64,000 bases of DNA from Saposhnikovia divaricata (lineage: Eukaryota; Streptophyta; Magnoliopsida; Apiales; Apiaceae), in contig CM071598.1 of NCBI GenBank assembly GCA_036435485.1, positions 41,182,501 to 41,246,500 on the forward strand, in the 5' to 3' direction. The notes beneath the pieces were generated by a model. The model was not told where the DNA came from, made no database searches, and saw only the letters and a program-made list of their open reading frames with translations. Shown in pieces: positions 44,902 through 58,144 of this stretch; within the stretch, counting starts at the first letter, position 1; every line of letters starts with the position of its first letter. A program made the translations under genes and the position numbers.

Positions 44902-45021
44902 GACGGTGTACTACATGTGCAAGTATCCAGGAAATATATACAACAATTTGCAATAAATTTCATATTTAATTTTCTTAACAGATTTGGATTATTTCTTAGG
45001 CACAATCTCTATGTATATATA
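44902..45021 (+). promoter_or_regulatory. Promoter of peptide gene copy 3, with altered ACGTG core
   Basis: Same order of elements as in the other copies: GACGGTGTACTACATGTGC (44902-44920), TTAACAGATTTGGATTAT, then a TATA-like TATATATAC near 45013. A one-base G insertion converts ACGTGT into ACGGTGT, so the ACGT core present in the other three is lost. CATGTG is kept. Confidence 0.55.
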
Positions 45022-45097
45022 CACATGGTGAACACAGAAATGTTCATCTCACCATTGAAAGCTAAAAAAAAAAAATTGTCCATATTTAATTGCAAAA

Positions 45098-45235
45098 ATG
45101 GAAGGAAACATGAAATGTTTAGCCAAGCTAGTGTTGGTGATGGTACTGATCATGGCTATCATGGCTTCTGCAGGATATGCTGAAACGCCTCCTCCCAGCT
45201 ACCAAAACCCTACCAAAACCCTACCAAAACGCTAG
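45098..45235 (+). CDS. Secreted-peptide family member lacking the cysteine core, copy 3
   Basis: A 45-codon frame with the same signal peptide as copies 1, 2a and 2b (MKCLAKLVLVMVLIMAIM, then a GYA cleavage-like site) and the ETPPPS mature start. The CC-x5-CC core is gone. After PPPS the sequence is a short in-phase repeat (CCAAAACCCTA three times) encoding a Pro/Thr/Lys/Asn-rich tail ending LPKR before TAG. The normal C-terminus is KTLPNP, so the change looks like a deletion of the cysteine block plus local expansion of the end. The frame is open, so it might make a short basic secreted peptide. It may equally be a decaying copy. Confidence 0.55.
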   Translation: MEGNMKCLAKLVLVMVLIMAIMASAGYAETPPPSYQNPTKTLPKR

Positions 45236-45592
45236 AGAAACACCTCTCTACATGCCACTCTTTTATTTTATTGGAAATCAATAATTCTATATATGTGATC
45301 AGAAATATTACCATTGTGATATCAAATTTAAATTTTGGTCTTTGAAAGCAATTTATCTTTTTTGTTTCTCTTTTTTATTAGTCCTTTTTGTGTCGCAAGG
45401 AGTTGGTTACGTAACCTTCCTAGCTTTAAACTTGGTTCTAATAAGAACCTTTTTCCGGTGTCTATAATGTCTAAATGGATTAAAGAAATTCCATCTTCTA
45501 ATATACAACCCTCTATTAATATAATGATGAACATGTTCACTCAATACCCGATTATTATTACAAATATGATGATATCGATCAAATATAGATTA
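45236..45592 (+). other. 3' UTR of peptide gene 3 and following spacer
   Basis: ACACCTCTCTACATGCCACT and the sequence to about 45450 match the 3' flanks of copies 2a and 2b. No gene beyond this. Confidence 0.6.
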
Positions 45593-47275
45593 TTTTTTTT
45601 GACGAAAAGCTGGGAATTTTATTAATAATTCAAATCCAACTAGATACAATGTTTAACCGAAATCAAAATTGAGTCTCTATCAAAACTACGACCTGGATAA
45701 TTATATGATTCCCTAGCAAGTTGGTGGGCAACCATATTTGCAGATCGCTTAACATGATACAAAGAAATTTTGTTCAACCGTCGAAGATAGCTCCGACATT
45801 CTTCAATAATGCTTCCGAACTGTGATCGCATTTGTGTTTTGCTCCTGATCGCTTGTACCACGACCAAACAATCAGAAACCAGAATAACCTTTGACCACTG
45901 CATCTCACCGATCCAACTTAGAGCCTCCTTCACTACCATGGCTTCCGCCAAAACTGGGGCTACTGGACTTGACCAAATTATAGTCTTTGCTTGAAGAAGC
46001 CCTCCATCAGCATCTCTAGCTACTAGACCAAACCCTGCTGCATCCTTGTCTTCAAAAATAGCCGTGTCAACTGATACCTTAACTGAGCTCGGTTGAGGAT
46101 TATCCCAAATACAATCACCATCTCCTTCGAATATAGGTTGAAGAAGAGTATTAGAGGACCTGTTTTGGGCTATTGACCATTGTGGGTACTGCTTTGCTGC
46201 AGCTACTATTTTATTGACTGATGAGAAACGTTGGTTCCACACTATATCATTACAATTACGCCATATTGCCCAACAAAGTGTGATAACTTCAGCTTGGTCC
46301 TTTAAACTTGCCGTATACAAAATACTCTCCAGCCAAGTAGCAAAATCTGAATACATTGCCCCATGAATGTCAATTTTAAGGATTAACCAGCACTGTTGAG
46401 CGAATGAACAAGTTACCAGACTATGTAAAATCGTTTCATTCTCTTGCTAATAGACTGGGCATAAAGCTTGAACTTGAACTCTTTTAAATTGAAGTTGAAC
46501 AAGAGTAAGAAGACAGTTAGAGAGCGCACGCCAGACCACATTGATAGTCTTGGGAGGTGCTCTGATTTTCCACAATTTTGTAAAAATACTTGTCCTATCT
46601 GCAGAACGCCATGCTTCTTTTTTTCGTTGCAACCATTTGTACGCGCTTTTTACAGAGTATAAACCTGTAACTTCATGGGACCAAAATAACATGTCCTATC
46701 TAACATTATCAGTAACCACTGTATCAAGAATAAGCTGCTGGTCCCTGTCATTGAACTCAGACTTAATAATATCGAGATCCTACTTCTTACTACCATTACC
46801 ATCCTGAAACAGAGAAGCCACTGTTCGTCCTTCCAGAGATTGAGACATAGTGGTGATATACGGACTGTCATTATTGGCTAACCATGGTTGCCCAATGATG
46901 TTGATATTTTTGCCTGTACCAATTCTCCATCGAACACCATTCATAATCAGATTCTTGGCTTCACAAATGCTGCGCCAAATAAAACTGGAATTATGCCCCA
47001 GCTCCGAATTCAAAAAATCATTGTTTGCAAAATATCTGGCCTTGTACAACTTTGTGACTAAACTGTTTGGATTAGAAATGAACCTTCATCCTTGTTTGCC
47101 TAACATAGCAAGGTTGAAATGACGAAAATCACGAAAACCCATGCCATCCGAAGATTTATGTTTTGTCATCAGTTCCCAACTCATCCAGATTAAACAAGAA
47201 TTTTTTGTCTGGGACATCTTCCACCAATAGTTTGACATTGAATTACTGAAAAACACGCTCCGTATGCTCCCGTAT
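45593..47275 (-). pseudogene. 5'-truncated LINE, ORF2 C-terminal part with broken frames
   Basis: Read right to left, the pieces are the end of the RT region (SSDGMGFRDFRHFNLAMLGK, with TGA in place of a usual Trp soon after), then FIWRSICEAKNLIMNGVRWR, then a zf-RVT domain (GLYSVKSAYKWL, APPKTINVVWRALSN), then an RNase H domain (46356-45640: VSVDTAIF, LAEAMVVKEALSW, LVSDCLVVVQAI, SANMVAHQLARES). A T-run at 45593-45600 is the complement of the poly(A) tail. Several stops and frameshifts separate the pieces, so it is dead, and the 5' two-thirds is missing. The last domain is open for 238 codons. Confidence 0.85.
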
Positions 47276-47617
47276 TTTCAATGTTAATTAGCAAGAATTT
47301 TTGACAATATTATTTTTTAAGAATTTATTTTGTGAGTTATACATTAATTTCTTTATTTAATAAAGTTGCACGATGAAATTGTAATAGTAGACTTTCTATT
47401 TGTAAAATTTTAAACAATATAGCGTAGTACAAGGAACCCGAAGCATCCACTAATCCCATAACGTGCACGGTGTACACGCGGAAATACACGTTGTACAAAT
47501 TTCAAAACTTAAATAGCTAACAATGGGGAAAGCAATAAAGCAAAAGAAATTTTAATAAGTTAGGTGTTAGTGTTAACTTCAAAATAATAATACTAATATA
47601 TAATATATATATATATA
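47276..47617. other. Intergenic, homologous to unit A 21540-21730
   Basis: Shares AATTTATTTTGTGARTTATACATTAA-type sequence and GAACCCGAAGCATC with unit A, which confirms the shared order of the two units. No gene. Confidence 0.6.
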
Positions 47618-47994
47618 GGCTAGCGTTCAAATAGAAACTAACCTTAGAATAGAAACTAGAAACCTACACTATATAAATTATATTTCATTTATTTTAATGG
47701 CCCCGCTAGGGGCACCTTAAAAAAAAACGTTTAAAATTCTTGGCTCTATTCAACAAAAATTTAAAAAAAAAATTTAAAAAAAAGTTACTGTTCACGTGCC
47801 ACGTCATCACGTGAACAGTAACTTTTTTTTAATTTTTTTTAATTTTTTTATATTTTTGTTGAATAGAGACAATAATTTTAAACGTTTTTTGTATTGGAGT
47901 ACCCCTAATTTGGTCATTAGATTAGCTTGAAATATTTAATTTAGGATTAGTTTCTACTTTCTATTCTAAGTTAGTTTCTATTAGAACAAGACCC
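47618..47994. mobile_element. Foldback MITE, 377 bp, nearly palindromic over its whole length
   Basis: The ends (GGCTAGCGTTCAAATAGAAA and its diverged complement ending AGAACAAGACCC) pair over roughly 35 bp. The interior also pairs (AACGTTTAAAATT with its complement, then ATTCAACAAAAATTT with AATTTTTTTGTTGAAT-type sequence). The centre is the perfect 15-bp inverted repeat GTTACTGTTCACGTG (47783-47797) / CACGTGAACAGTAAC (47808-47822). It sits in a (TA)n, so the target duplication cannot be measured. Mutator-like foldback MITE is the likeliest class. Confidence 0.75.
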
Positions 47995-48003
47995 TATATA
48001 TAT

Positions 48004-48634
48004 ATATATATCAAGGTTGTAAAAATCGGAAATCGGACCAACTCGGTTTTGGTTCAGAAAAATGAGTAATCGGAAACTCGGCGAGTACTCGGAATGAGTA
48101 CTCAGACTACTAATCGGATATTATTTTTTAACTTTTTTTTTCATAATTTATATGTATTTATTCTAATTTTAATGTACATGTGTTAAAATTAAAACTTAAC
48201 AATAATATTAATATTACTAATAATATTATTACAACCCTGCTAACAAGTAATAATATTAATATTACTAATAATATTTATTCTAATTTTAGTGTACATGTGT
48301 CCAAGTAATAATATTAATATTACTAATAATATTTAAATGTGATATAAGTGTATGTATAGAATCTTTGAGAGAGAGGACTTTTAATTGGACCGAATCTAGA
48401 TAATAACTATAGTCTATAAGTTGAGCAATAAAAATTATATTTTAATACTTAGCAAAAAAAAAATTATTTAGTCAAACCCGAGTTTGACCCCGATTACTCG
48501 GAGTCAACCCGAGTCTTGACCGAGTTATAGCGAAAACCGGTTTTTGGTCCGATTAGTCACTACTCGGATCGGTTTAGGGGTCCAAAACGAGTACTCGGCC
48601 GAGTACTCGGCCCGAGTTACCGATTTTTACAACC

Positions 48635-48645
<11 letters not shown>
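48004..48645. mobile_element. hAT-type MITE, 626 bp
   Basis: The element is 48012-48637, from CAAGGTTGTAAAAATCGG to CCGATTTTTACAACCCTG, a 17-bp terminal repeat with one mismatch. ATATATAT flanks both sides, consistent with an 8-bp duplication although it lies in a TA run. The interior is rich in GAGTACTCGG words. No coding capacity. Confidence 0.8.
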
Positions 48646-48673
<28 letters not shown>

Positions 48674-48677
<4 letters not shown>

Positions 48678-51600
48678 TATACTATTATAAGCGAAACAGG
48701 GTATAATTGGTTGGTCAGTCGGTCGGTTAACACCTTCCCAAAAAGTTTGTTAACATCTTCCAAAAATGAAAAAATAAATTAAAATACATATAAATTTTAT
48801 TTTACAAAAAATAAACCACATATTTAACCTAATAACAAACTCTTTTAATTACACTCCAATTAATATTCAATTACATACTCTTTTAGTTATGTTTGAGTTA
48901 AAATTCTTCAACACCCAACTTTTATAGACTCTATACTATTATAAGCGAAACAAGTTATAATTGGTTGGTCAGTCGGTCGGTTAACACCTTCCCAAAAAGT
49001 TTGCTAACACCTTACAAAAATGAAAAAATAAATTAAAATACATATAAAATTTTATTTTACAAAAAATAAACCACATATTTAACCTAATAACAACCTCTTT
49101 TAATTACATTCCAATTAATATTCAATTACATACTCTTTTAGTTATGTTTGAGTTAAAATTCTTCAACACCCAACTTTTATAGACTCTATACTATTATAAG
49201 CGAAATAGGGTATAATTGGTCGGTCAGTCAGTCGGTTAACACCTTCTCAAAAAGTTTGCTAACACCTTACAAAAATGAAAAAATAAATTAAAATACATAT
49301 AAAATTTTATTTTACAAAAAATAAACCACATATTTAACCTAATAACAACCTCTTTTAATTACATTCCAATTAATATTCAATTACATACTCTTTTAGTTAT
49401 ATTTGAGTTAAAATTTTTCAACACCCAACTTTTTTAGACTCTTTCAATTACTTGGAAACCAAATATTTTCAAAATCAATTTAAATAATTTTAATATCACA
49501 TATTTATTAACAAATTTACAACAAATTTGGTTGGTTAACGTTTTCCAAAAAAAAATGTTAACACCTTTCTAAAAATAATAAATTAAAAAAAAGTATATTA
49601 AAATATATATTTATTCATTATAAATAACAAAATTTATCAATATATCTATACTGCATACTATTCTAAGCAAAACAAGGATATGAATTTTAAAATTTATATA
49701 AAAAACCATGGTTGTGAGCTGAATAACTATATAAATTTGAAAAGTAAAGAATAAAAAATTGTATTACACCATTATTTTAAAAGAAGTGGTCTTATAAGCA
49801 AAACAGGGTATGATTGGTTGGTTGGTCGATCGGTAACACCTTCCCAACAAGTTTGTTAACACCTTCCAAAATTGAAAATATAAATTAAAATACATATAAA
49901 ATTTTCTTTGACAAAAAATAAACCACATATTTTACTTAATAACAAACTCTATTAATTACACTCTAATTAGTATTCAGTTACATGCACTTTTAGTTATATT
50001 TGATTTAAAATTCTTCTCCTACACCCAACTTTTTGAGACTCTTTCATGCAATTACCTGGAAACCAAATATTTTCAAAATCAATTTAAATAATTTTAATAT
50101 CACGTATTTATATACAAATTTATAAAAAAATTGGTTGGTTAACGCTTTTCAAAAAAATTGTTAACACATTTCTAAAAATAATAAGTTAAAAAAATTATAT
50201 TAAAAATATTAGTTTATTTATTATAAACGACAAAATTATCAATCTATCTATACTATACTATTATAAGCGAAATAGGGTATAATTGGTCGGTCGGTCGGTT
50301 AATACCTTCCCAAAAAGTTTGCTAACACCTTCCAAAAATGAAAAAATAAATTAAAAACATATAAAATTTATTTTACAAAAAATAAACCACATATCTATAC
50401 TATAATATTATAAGCGAAATAGGGTATAATTGGTCGGTCAGTCAGTCGGTTAACACCTTCCCAAAAAGTTTGCTAACACCTTCCAAAAATGAAAAAATAA
50501 ATTAAAATACATATAAAATTTTATTTTACAAAAAATAAACCACATATTTAACCTAATAACAAACTCTTTTAATTACACTCCAATTAATATTCAATTACAT
50601 ACTCTTTTAGTTATATTTGAGTTAAAATTCTTCAACACCCAACTTTTTTAGACTCTTTCAATTACTTGAAAACCAAATATTTTCAAAATCAATTTAAATA
50701 ATTTTAATATCACATATTTATTAACAAATTTACAACAAATTTAGTTTCTTAACGTTTTCCAAAAAAAAAATGTTAACACCTTTCTAAAAATAATAAATTA
50801 AAAAAAGTATATTAAAATATATATTTATTCATTATAAATAACAAAATTTATCAATATATCTATACTGTATACTATTCTAAGCAAAACAAGGATATGAATT
50901 TTAAAATTTATATAAAAAACCATGGTTGTGAGCTGAATAACTATATAAATTTGAAAAGTAAAGAATAAAAAATTGTATTACACCATTATTTTAAAAGAAG
51001 TGGTCTTATAAGCAAAACAGGGTATGATTGGTTGGTTGGTCGGTCGGTAACACATCCCCAACAAGTTTGTTAACACCTTCCAAAATTGAAAATATAAAAT
51101 AAAATGCATATAAAATTTTCTTTGACAAAAAATAAACCACATATTTTACTTAATAACAAACTCTTTTAATTACACTCTAATTAGTATTAAGTTACATGCA
51201 CTTTTAGTTATATTTGATTTAAAATTCTTCACTTACACCCAACTTTTTGAGACTCTTTCATGCAATTACTTGGAAACCAAATATTTTCAAAATCAATTTA
51301 AATAATTTTAATATCACATATTTATTAACAAATTTATAAAAAAATTGGTTGGTTAACGCTTTTCAAAAAAATTGTTAACACATTTCTAAAAATAATAAGT
51401 TAAAAAAATTATATTAAAAATATTAGTTTATTTATTATAAACGACAAAATTATCAATCTATCTATACTATACTATTATAAGCGAAATAGGGTATAATTGG
51501 TCAGGTCGGTTAATACCTTCCCAAAAAGTTTGCTAACACCTTCCAAAAATGAAAAAATAAAATAAAATAAATATAAAATTTTATTTTACAAAAAATAAAC

Positions 51601-54600
51601 CACATATCTATACGATAATATTATAAGCGAAATAGGGTATAATTGGTCGGTCAGTCAGTCGGTTAACACCTTCCCAAAAAGTTTGCTAACACCTTCCAAA
51701 AATGAAAAAATAAATTAAAATACATATAAAATTTTATTTTACAAAAAATAAACCACATATTTAACCTAATAACAAACTCTTTTAATTACACTCCAATTAA
51801 TATTCAATTACATACTCTTTTAGTTATATTTGAGTTAAAATTCTTCAACACCCAACTTTTTTAGACTCTTTCAATTACTTGAAAACCAAATAATTTCAAA
51901 ATCAATTTAAATAATTTTAATATCACATATTTATTAACAAATTTACAACAAATTTAGTTTCTTAATGTTTTCCAAAAAAAAAATGTTAACACCTTTCTCA
52001 AAATAATAAATTAAAAAAAGTATATTAAAATATATATTTATTCATTATAAATAACAAAATTTATCAATATATCTATACTGTATACTATTCTAAGCAAAAC
52101 AAGGATATGAATTTTAAAATTTATATAAAAAAACCATGGTTGTGAGCTGAATAACTATATAAATTTGAAAAGTAAAGAATAAAAAATTGTATTACACCAT
52201 TATTTTAAAAGAAGTGGTCTTATAAGCGTATGATTGGTTGGTTGGTCGATCGGTAACACCTTCCCAACAAGTTTGTTAACACCTTCCAAAATTGAAAATA
52301 TAAATTAAAATACATATAAAATTTTCTTTGACGAAAAATAAACCACATATTTTACTTAATAACAAACTCTTTTAATTACACTCTAATTAGTATTCAGTTA
52401 CATGCCCTTTTAGTTATATTTGATTTAAAATTCTTCACCTACACCCAACTTTTTTTGAGACTCTTTCATGCAAATACTTGGAAACCAAATATTTTCAAAA
52501 TTAATTTAAATAATTTTAATATCACATATTTATTAACAAATTTATAAAAAAAATTGGTTCGTTAACGCTTTTCAAAAAAATTGTTAACACATTTCTAAAA
52601 ATAATAAGTTAAAAAAATTATATTAAAAATATTAGTTTATTTATTATAAACGATAAAATTATCAATCTATCTATACTATACTATTATAAGCGAAATAAGG
52701 TATAATTGGTCGGTCGGTCGGTTAATACCTTCCCAAAAAGTTTGCTAACACCTTCCAAAAATGAAAAAATAAATTAAAATACATATAAAATTTTATTTTA
52801 CAAAAAATAAACCACATATCTATACTATAATATTATAAGCGAAATAGGGTATAATTAGTTGGTCGGTCGGTTAACACCTTCCCAAAAAGTTTGCTAACAC
52901 CTTCCAAAGATGAAAAAATAAATTAAAATGCATATAAAATTTTATTTTACACAAAATTAACCACATATCTATACTATAATATTATAAGCGAAATAGGGTA
53001 TAATTGGTTGGTCAGTCGGTCGATTAACACCTTCCCAAAAAGTTTGCTAACACCTTCCAAAAATGAAAAAATATATTAAAATACATATAAAATTTTATTT
53101 TACAAAAAATAAACCACATATTTAACCTAATAACAAACTCTTTTAATTACACTCCAATTAATATTCAATTACATACTCTTTTAGTTATATTTGAGTTAAA
53201 ATTCTTCAACACCCAACTTTTTTAGACTCTTTCAATTACTTGAAAACCAAATATTTTCAAAATCAATTTAAATAATTTTAATATCACATATTTATTAACA
53301 AATTTACAACAAATTTAGTTTCTTAATGTTTTCCAAAAAAAAAATGTTAACACCTTTCTCAAAATAATAAATTAAAAAAAGTATATTAAAATATATATTT
53401 ATTCATTATAAATAACAAAATTTATCAATATATCTATACTGTATACTATTCTAAGCAAAACAAGGATATGAATTTTAAAATTTATATAAAAAAATCATGG
53501 TTGTGAGCTGAATAACTATATAAATTTGAAAAGTAAAGAATAAAAAATTGTATTACACCATTATTTTAAAAGAAGTGGTCTTATAAGCAAAACAGGGTAT
53601 GATTGGTTAGCAAAACAGGGTATGATTGGTTGGTTGGTTGGTCGGTAACACCTTCCCAACAAGTTTGTTAACGCCTTCCAAAATTGAAAATATAAATTAA
53701 AATACATATAAAATTTTCTTTGACAAAAAATAAACCACATATTTTACTTAATAACAAACTCTTTTAATTACACTCTAATTAGTATTCAGTTACATGCGCT
53801 TTTAGTTATATTTGATTTAAAATTCTTCACATACACCCAACTTTTTGAGACTCTTTCATGCAATTACTTGGAAACCAAATATTTTCAAAATCATTTTAAA
53901 TAATTTTAATATCACATATTTATTAACAAATTTATAAAAAAATTGGTTGGTTAACGCTTTTCAAAAAAATTGTTAACACATTTCTAAAAATAATAAGTTA
54001 AAAAAATTATATTAAAAAAATTATTTTATTTATTATAAACGACAAAATTATCAATATATCTATACTATACTATTATAAGAGAAACAGGGTATAATTGGTT
54101 GGTCGGTCGGTTAATACCTTCCCAAAAAGTTTGCTAACACCTTCCAAAAATGAAAAAATAAATTAAAATACATATAAAATTTTATTTTACAAAAAATAAA
54201 CCACATATCTATACTATAGTATTATAAACGAAACAGGGTATAATTAGTTGGTCAGTCGATCGGTTAACACCTTCCCAAAAAGTTTGCTACCACCTTCCAA
54301 AAATGAAAAAATAAATTAAAATACATATAAAATTTTATTTTACAAAAAATAAACCACATATCTATACTATACTATTATAAGCGAAATAGAGTATAATTGG
54401 TTGGTCAGTCGGTCGGTTAACACCTTCCCAAAAAGTTTGCTAACACCTTCCAAAAATGAAAAAATAAATTAAAATACATATAAAATTTTATTTTACAAAA
54501 AATAAACCACATATTTAACCTATTAACAAACTCTTTTAATTACACTCCAATTAATATTCAATTACATACTCTTTTAGTTATATTTGAGTTAAAATTCTTC

Positions 54601-55250
54601 AACACCCAACTTTTTTAGACTCTATACTATACTATTATAAGGGAAACAAAATATAATTGGTTGTTAGTCGGTCGGTTAACACCTACCCAAAAAGTTTGCT
54701 AACACCTTACAAAAATAAAAAAAATAAATTAAAATATATATAAAATTTTATTTTACAAAAAATAAACCACATATTTAACCTAATAACAACCTCTTTTATT
54801 TAAATTCCAATTAATATTCAATTACATACTCTTTTAGTTATATTTGAGTTAAAATTTTTCAATACCCAACTTTTTTAGACTCTTTCAATTACTTGGAAAC
54901 CAAATATTTTCAAAATCAATTTAAATAATTTTAATATCATATATTTATTAACAAATTTACAACAAATTTGGTTGGTTAACGTTTTCCAAAATAAAATGTT
55001 AACACCTTTCTAAAAATAAAAAAATTAAAAAAAGTATATTAAAATATATATTTATTCATTATAAATAACAAAATTTATCAATATATCTATACTGTATACT
55101 ATTCTAAGCAAAATAAGGATATGAATTTTAAAATTTATATAAGAAACCATGGTTGTGAGCTGAATAACTATATAAATTTGAAAAGTAAAGAATAAAAAAT
55201 TGTATTACACCATTATTTTAAAAGAAGTGGTCTTATTATATCCTATATAT
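48674..55250 (+). repeat. Head-to-tail array of Helitron 5' ends with higher-order repeat
   Basis: The terminus-like sequence TCTATACTATACTATTATAAGC followed by GAAAYAGGGTATAATTGG, TTAACACCTTCCCAAAAAGT and a conserved 250-bp tail recurs at least fourteen times (for example 48674, 48930, 49185, 50251, 50393, 51464, 51606, 52671, 52817, 52967, 54057, 54210, 54361, 54612). A diverged relative (ATCTATACTGTATACTATTC) occurs at about 49644, 50858, 52071, 53432 and 55085, marking a higher-order unit of 1213 bp twice, then 1361 and 1653 bp. No genes inside. Confidence 0.85.
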
Positions 55251-56965
55251 AATTGGCGTAAGGAGGTTTAGGTGGTCGTCTGGTCGTCAGGGATTTAAAG
55301 GTAATTTTATTAGAAATTAGAATTGGGCCAGAGAAAGAGTTGGGCCAGAATGTTGAATTAAAAGCTAAAATTATGCTATGAAATATTATGGGCTAGAATA
55401 TTGATTTAAAAGCTAAAATTATGCTATGAAATATTAAAACATATGTTAGGCTAAACCTTAAAAAAAAATTTCAAAAAAAAAAATTTTACCAAATAAAATG
55501 TTTTAAGAAAAACATTATTTTTATAAAAATCATTAAATATTCTAATTTTAGGTTTGACACAAATATATTTCTAAAATAACAAACAAGAATAAAATAGCAA
55601 AAAAGCATAATTAAAAATGAGTCACAAATTCATTCTTTATATATAATAAACAAGTAATAAAGCATACCATCAGAAATTCAATTCAAAAAATAACTTTTTT
55701 AAAAAAAGAATTTACAATTATTTACAAATAAAAAAAAGTCTTTAATAAAATATATGGTAAAACAAGATAATAAAAAGGTAATAAAAAAAACATGTCATAA
55801 TTGGAAATGACACCAAAATTCAGCATAATATATTCTACAAAACAAATGACAATTCAAAAAAAAATAATCTAATTTTAGAAAATTAAAATCAACAATAAGC
55901 CTTAGTATAATGCATTTAAAACAAATTTAAAACAATACAAAAATAAGATAGTACAAAATTTTATCAAAAAAAAGTACAAATGTATTTGTGTTCACAACAA
56001 GTTAAACCAATAATTTCCCACGTGTCTAAATATATTATATATATTCTAATAAAATTGAAAATACCGCAAAAAATATAAAATATTAAAATATATGTTAGGC
56101 TAAACCTTAAAATATAATTTACAAAAACAATTTTTTACTAAATAAAAGTGCTTTGAAAGAATTATTTTCATAAAAATCATTAAATATTCTATTTTTAGGG
56201 TTGACAACAAATATGTTGCTGAAATTTAAATTAAAAAATATGAGCATAAATCAACATATAAACAAATTCTTACTTTGCAAAGAAAAATTTGAAATTAAAA
56301 AAAGTGAACACAAATCAATAAATGAACATATTTTAAATTAGAAAGTAATCCAAACACCCACAAAATAAATTTATATTATTATCTAAATATAATACAAAAA
56401 ACCCGTAAGATTACTCTAAACAAAAACACATAATAAATACCACACATGTCAAAAATATAAAATTAACATGTAAATATAATAAATATTCAAACAAATAAAA
56501 ACTTTTATACCACGCATATTTCCAAACAAGTTTAAAAAATGTCTTTAAAAACTATAAAACACTATAACAAAATATCTATTTTTTTTTAAATAATTATTAG
56601 ATTACATAATCAAAAATATAAAAAACGAATAGATTATTACACGAATATAGTACCCATATGTTTTAAGCATATAATTTATGATCTAATAAAATAAAAAATA
56701 ATTATGATATACTAAAATATATCTTAGCCTAAACTTTAAAATATAAATTATAGAAAAATCATTTACAAAAGAAAAAAAAATTATACTACAAACCATATGT
56801 ATACTACAAATCTTATAACATATATGCATTACAATCATTAAAAGTAAAAAATAAACAATTCAAAATGTTATAAAATTTATTTTACAAAGAAAAAAAAATT
56901 ATAATCAAAATTATTCTACAAAATTTTAATAAAGTTACCCGTGCATCGCACGGGTATAAAGCTAG
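55251..56965 (+). mobile_element. Helitron body and 3' terminus closing the array
   Basis: AT-rich, non-coding, ending in the perfect 8-bp hairpin ACCCGTGC-atc-GCACGGGT (56937-56955), then ATAAAG and CTAG (56962-56965) before T. This is a textbook Helitron 3' end. It is the first one downstream of the 5'-end array, so the array probably belongs to one compound element of about 8.3 kb. No RepHel gene is present. Confidence 0.75.
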
Positions 56966-57736
56966 TATATATTATAAGCAAACTAGAGATATTTTGTTGT
57001 TTCTAGTTTGGTTAACCAAACTATTCACAATCGTTAGATTTATAATTTAAATTGATCATGGCTATTAAATAAAAAGTTGTTATATACACAGGTCTAAAAC
57101 TCGATTCCCTCCAACAACATATTAATTTATATTTAATACTAAAATTCTAATATACAAAAATTTAAGGTTTGAATTCTTCCAATAACATATTAAAATTAAT
57201 ATTTATAATATCATATTACACTAGAAATAAATTATAAAAAATTAAAGGTTCGAATCCAGCCAATTAAATATTAATTAATTTTAATACTAAAAGTTATTAT
57301 ATACCAAGATTTAAGATTCGAATTCTTCCAATAACATATTAATATTCAAATAGATCATGATCGTTAGATACAAAATACTTAAAGTTGTTATATACAGAGG
57401 TCAAAAGTTCGATTTCCGTCAACAACATATTAATTTATATTTAATACTAAAAAATTTTATATACAAAGATTTAATGTTCGAATTCTTCCAATAACGTATT
57501 AAAATTAATATTTATAATATCATATTATAGTAGAAATAATTATAAAAATTAAAGGTCCGATTCACGCCAACAACATATTAATTTATATTTAATACTAAAA
57601 ATTATTATATACAGAGATTTCATATTCGAATTCTTCCAATAACATATTAAAATTAAAATTTATAACATCATATTACACTATAAATAATTTATAAAAAATT
57701 AAAATTAATCTATGCTTTGCACGGGCTATAAGCTAG
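56966..57736 (+). mobile_element. Short non-autonomous Helitron
   Basis: Starts right after the previous CTAG and ends with a weaker GC-containing terminus (GCTTTGCACGGGCTATAAG) and CTAG at 57733-57736. The interior repeats a motif of about 100-250 bp (GGTTCGATTC-type, CAACAACATATTAATTTATA, GAATTCTTCCAATAACATAT). Confidence 0.6.
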
Positions 57737-58144
57737 TATATATATATATATATATATATAAGCCAAAAAGAGTATAATTTGTAGTTATGGTTACCCCTTT
57801 TTTGGTTATATCCTCATTTTTGGTTATCCCTCTTTCACAACCTTTAGATCTTCAAAACAAATAGATCATGATCGTTAAATACAATAATATTAAAATTTGT
57901 TATATAGAGAGGTCTAAGGTTCGATTCCTACCAACAACATATTAATTTATAGAGAGGTCTAATGTTTGATTCCCGCCAACAACATATTAATTTATATTTT
58001 ATACTAAAAATTATTATATACAAAGATGTAAGATTCGAATTCTTTCATTGACATATTAAAATTAATATTTATAATATTATATTACACTTTAAATAAATTA
58101 TAAAAAATTAAAAGTAATATGTACTTGCACGGGTAATAAGCTAG
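57737..58144 (+). mobile_element. Short non-autonomous Helitron adjoining the previous one
   Basis: Begins in a (TA)n, with AAGCCAAAAAGAGTATAATT and GGTTATATCCTCATTTTTGG, and ends TTGCACGGGTAATAAGCTAG at 58144. A related 5' part recurs at 61132-61290. Confidence 0.55.

Noticed and set aside
48674..55250. CRISPR-like array
   Set aside because: Units are hundreds of bp, diverged, in plant DNA, and each begins with a Helitron-type terminus.
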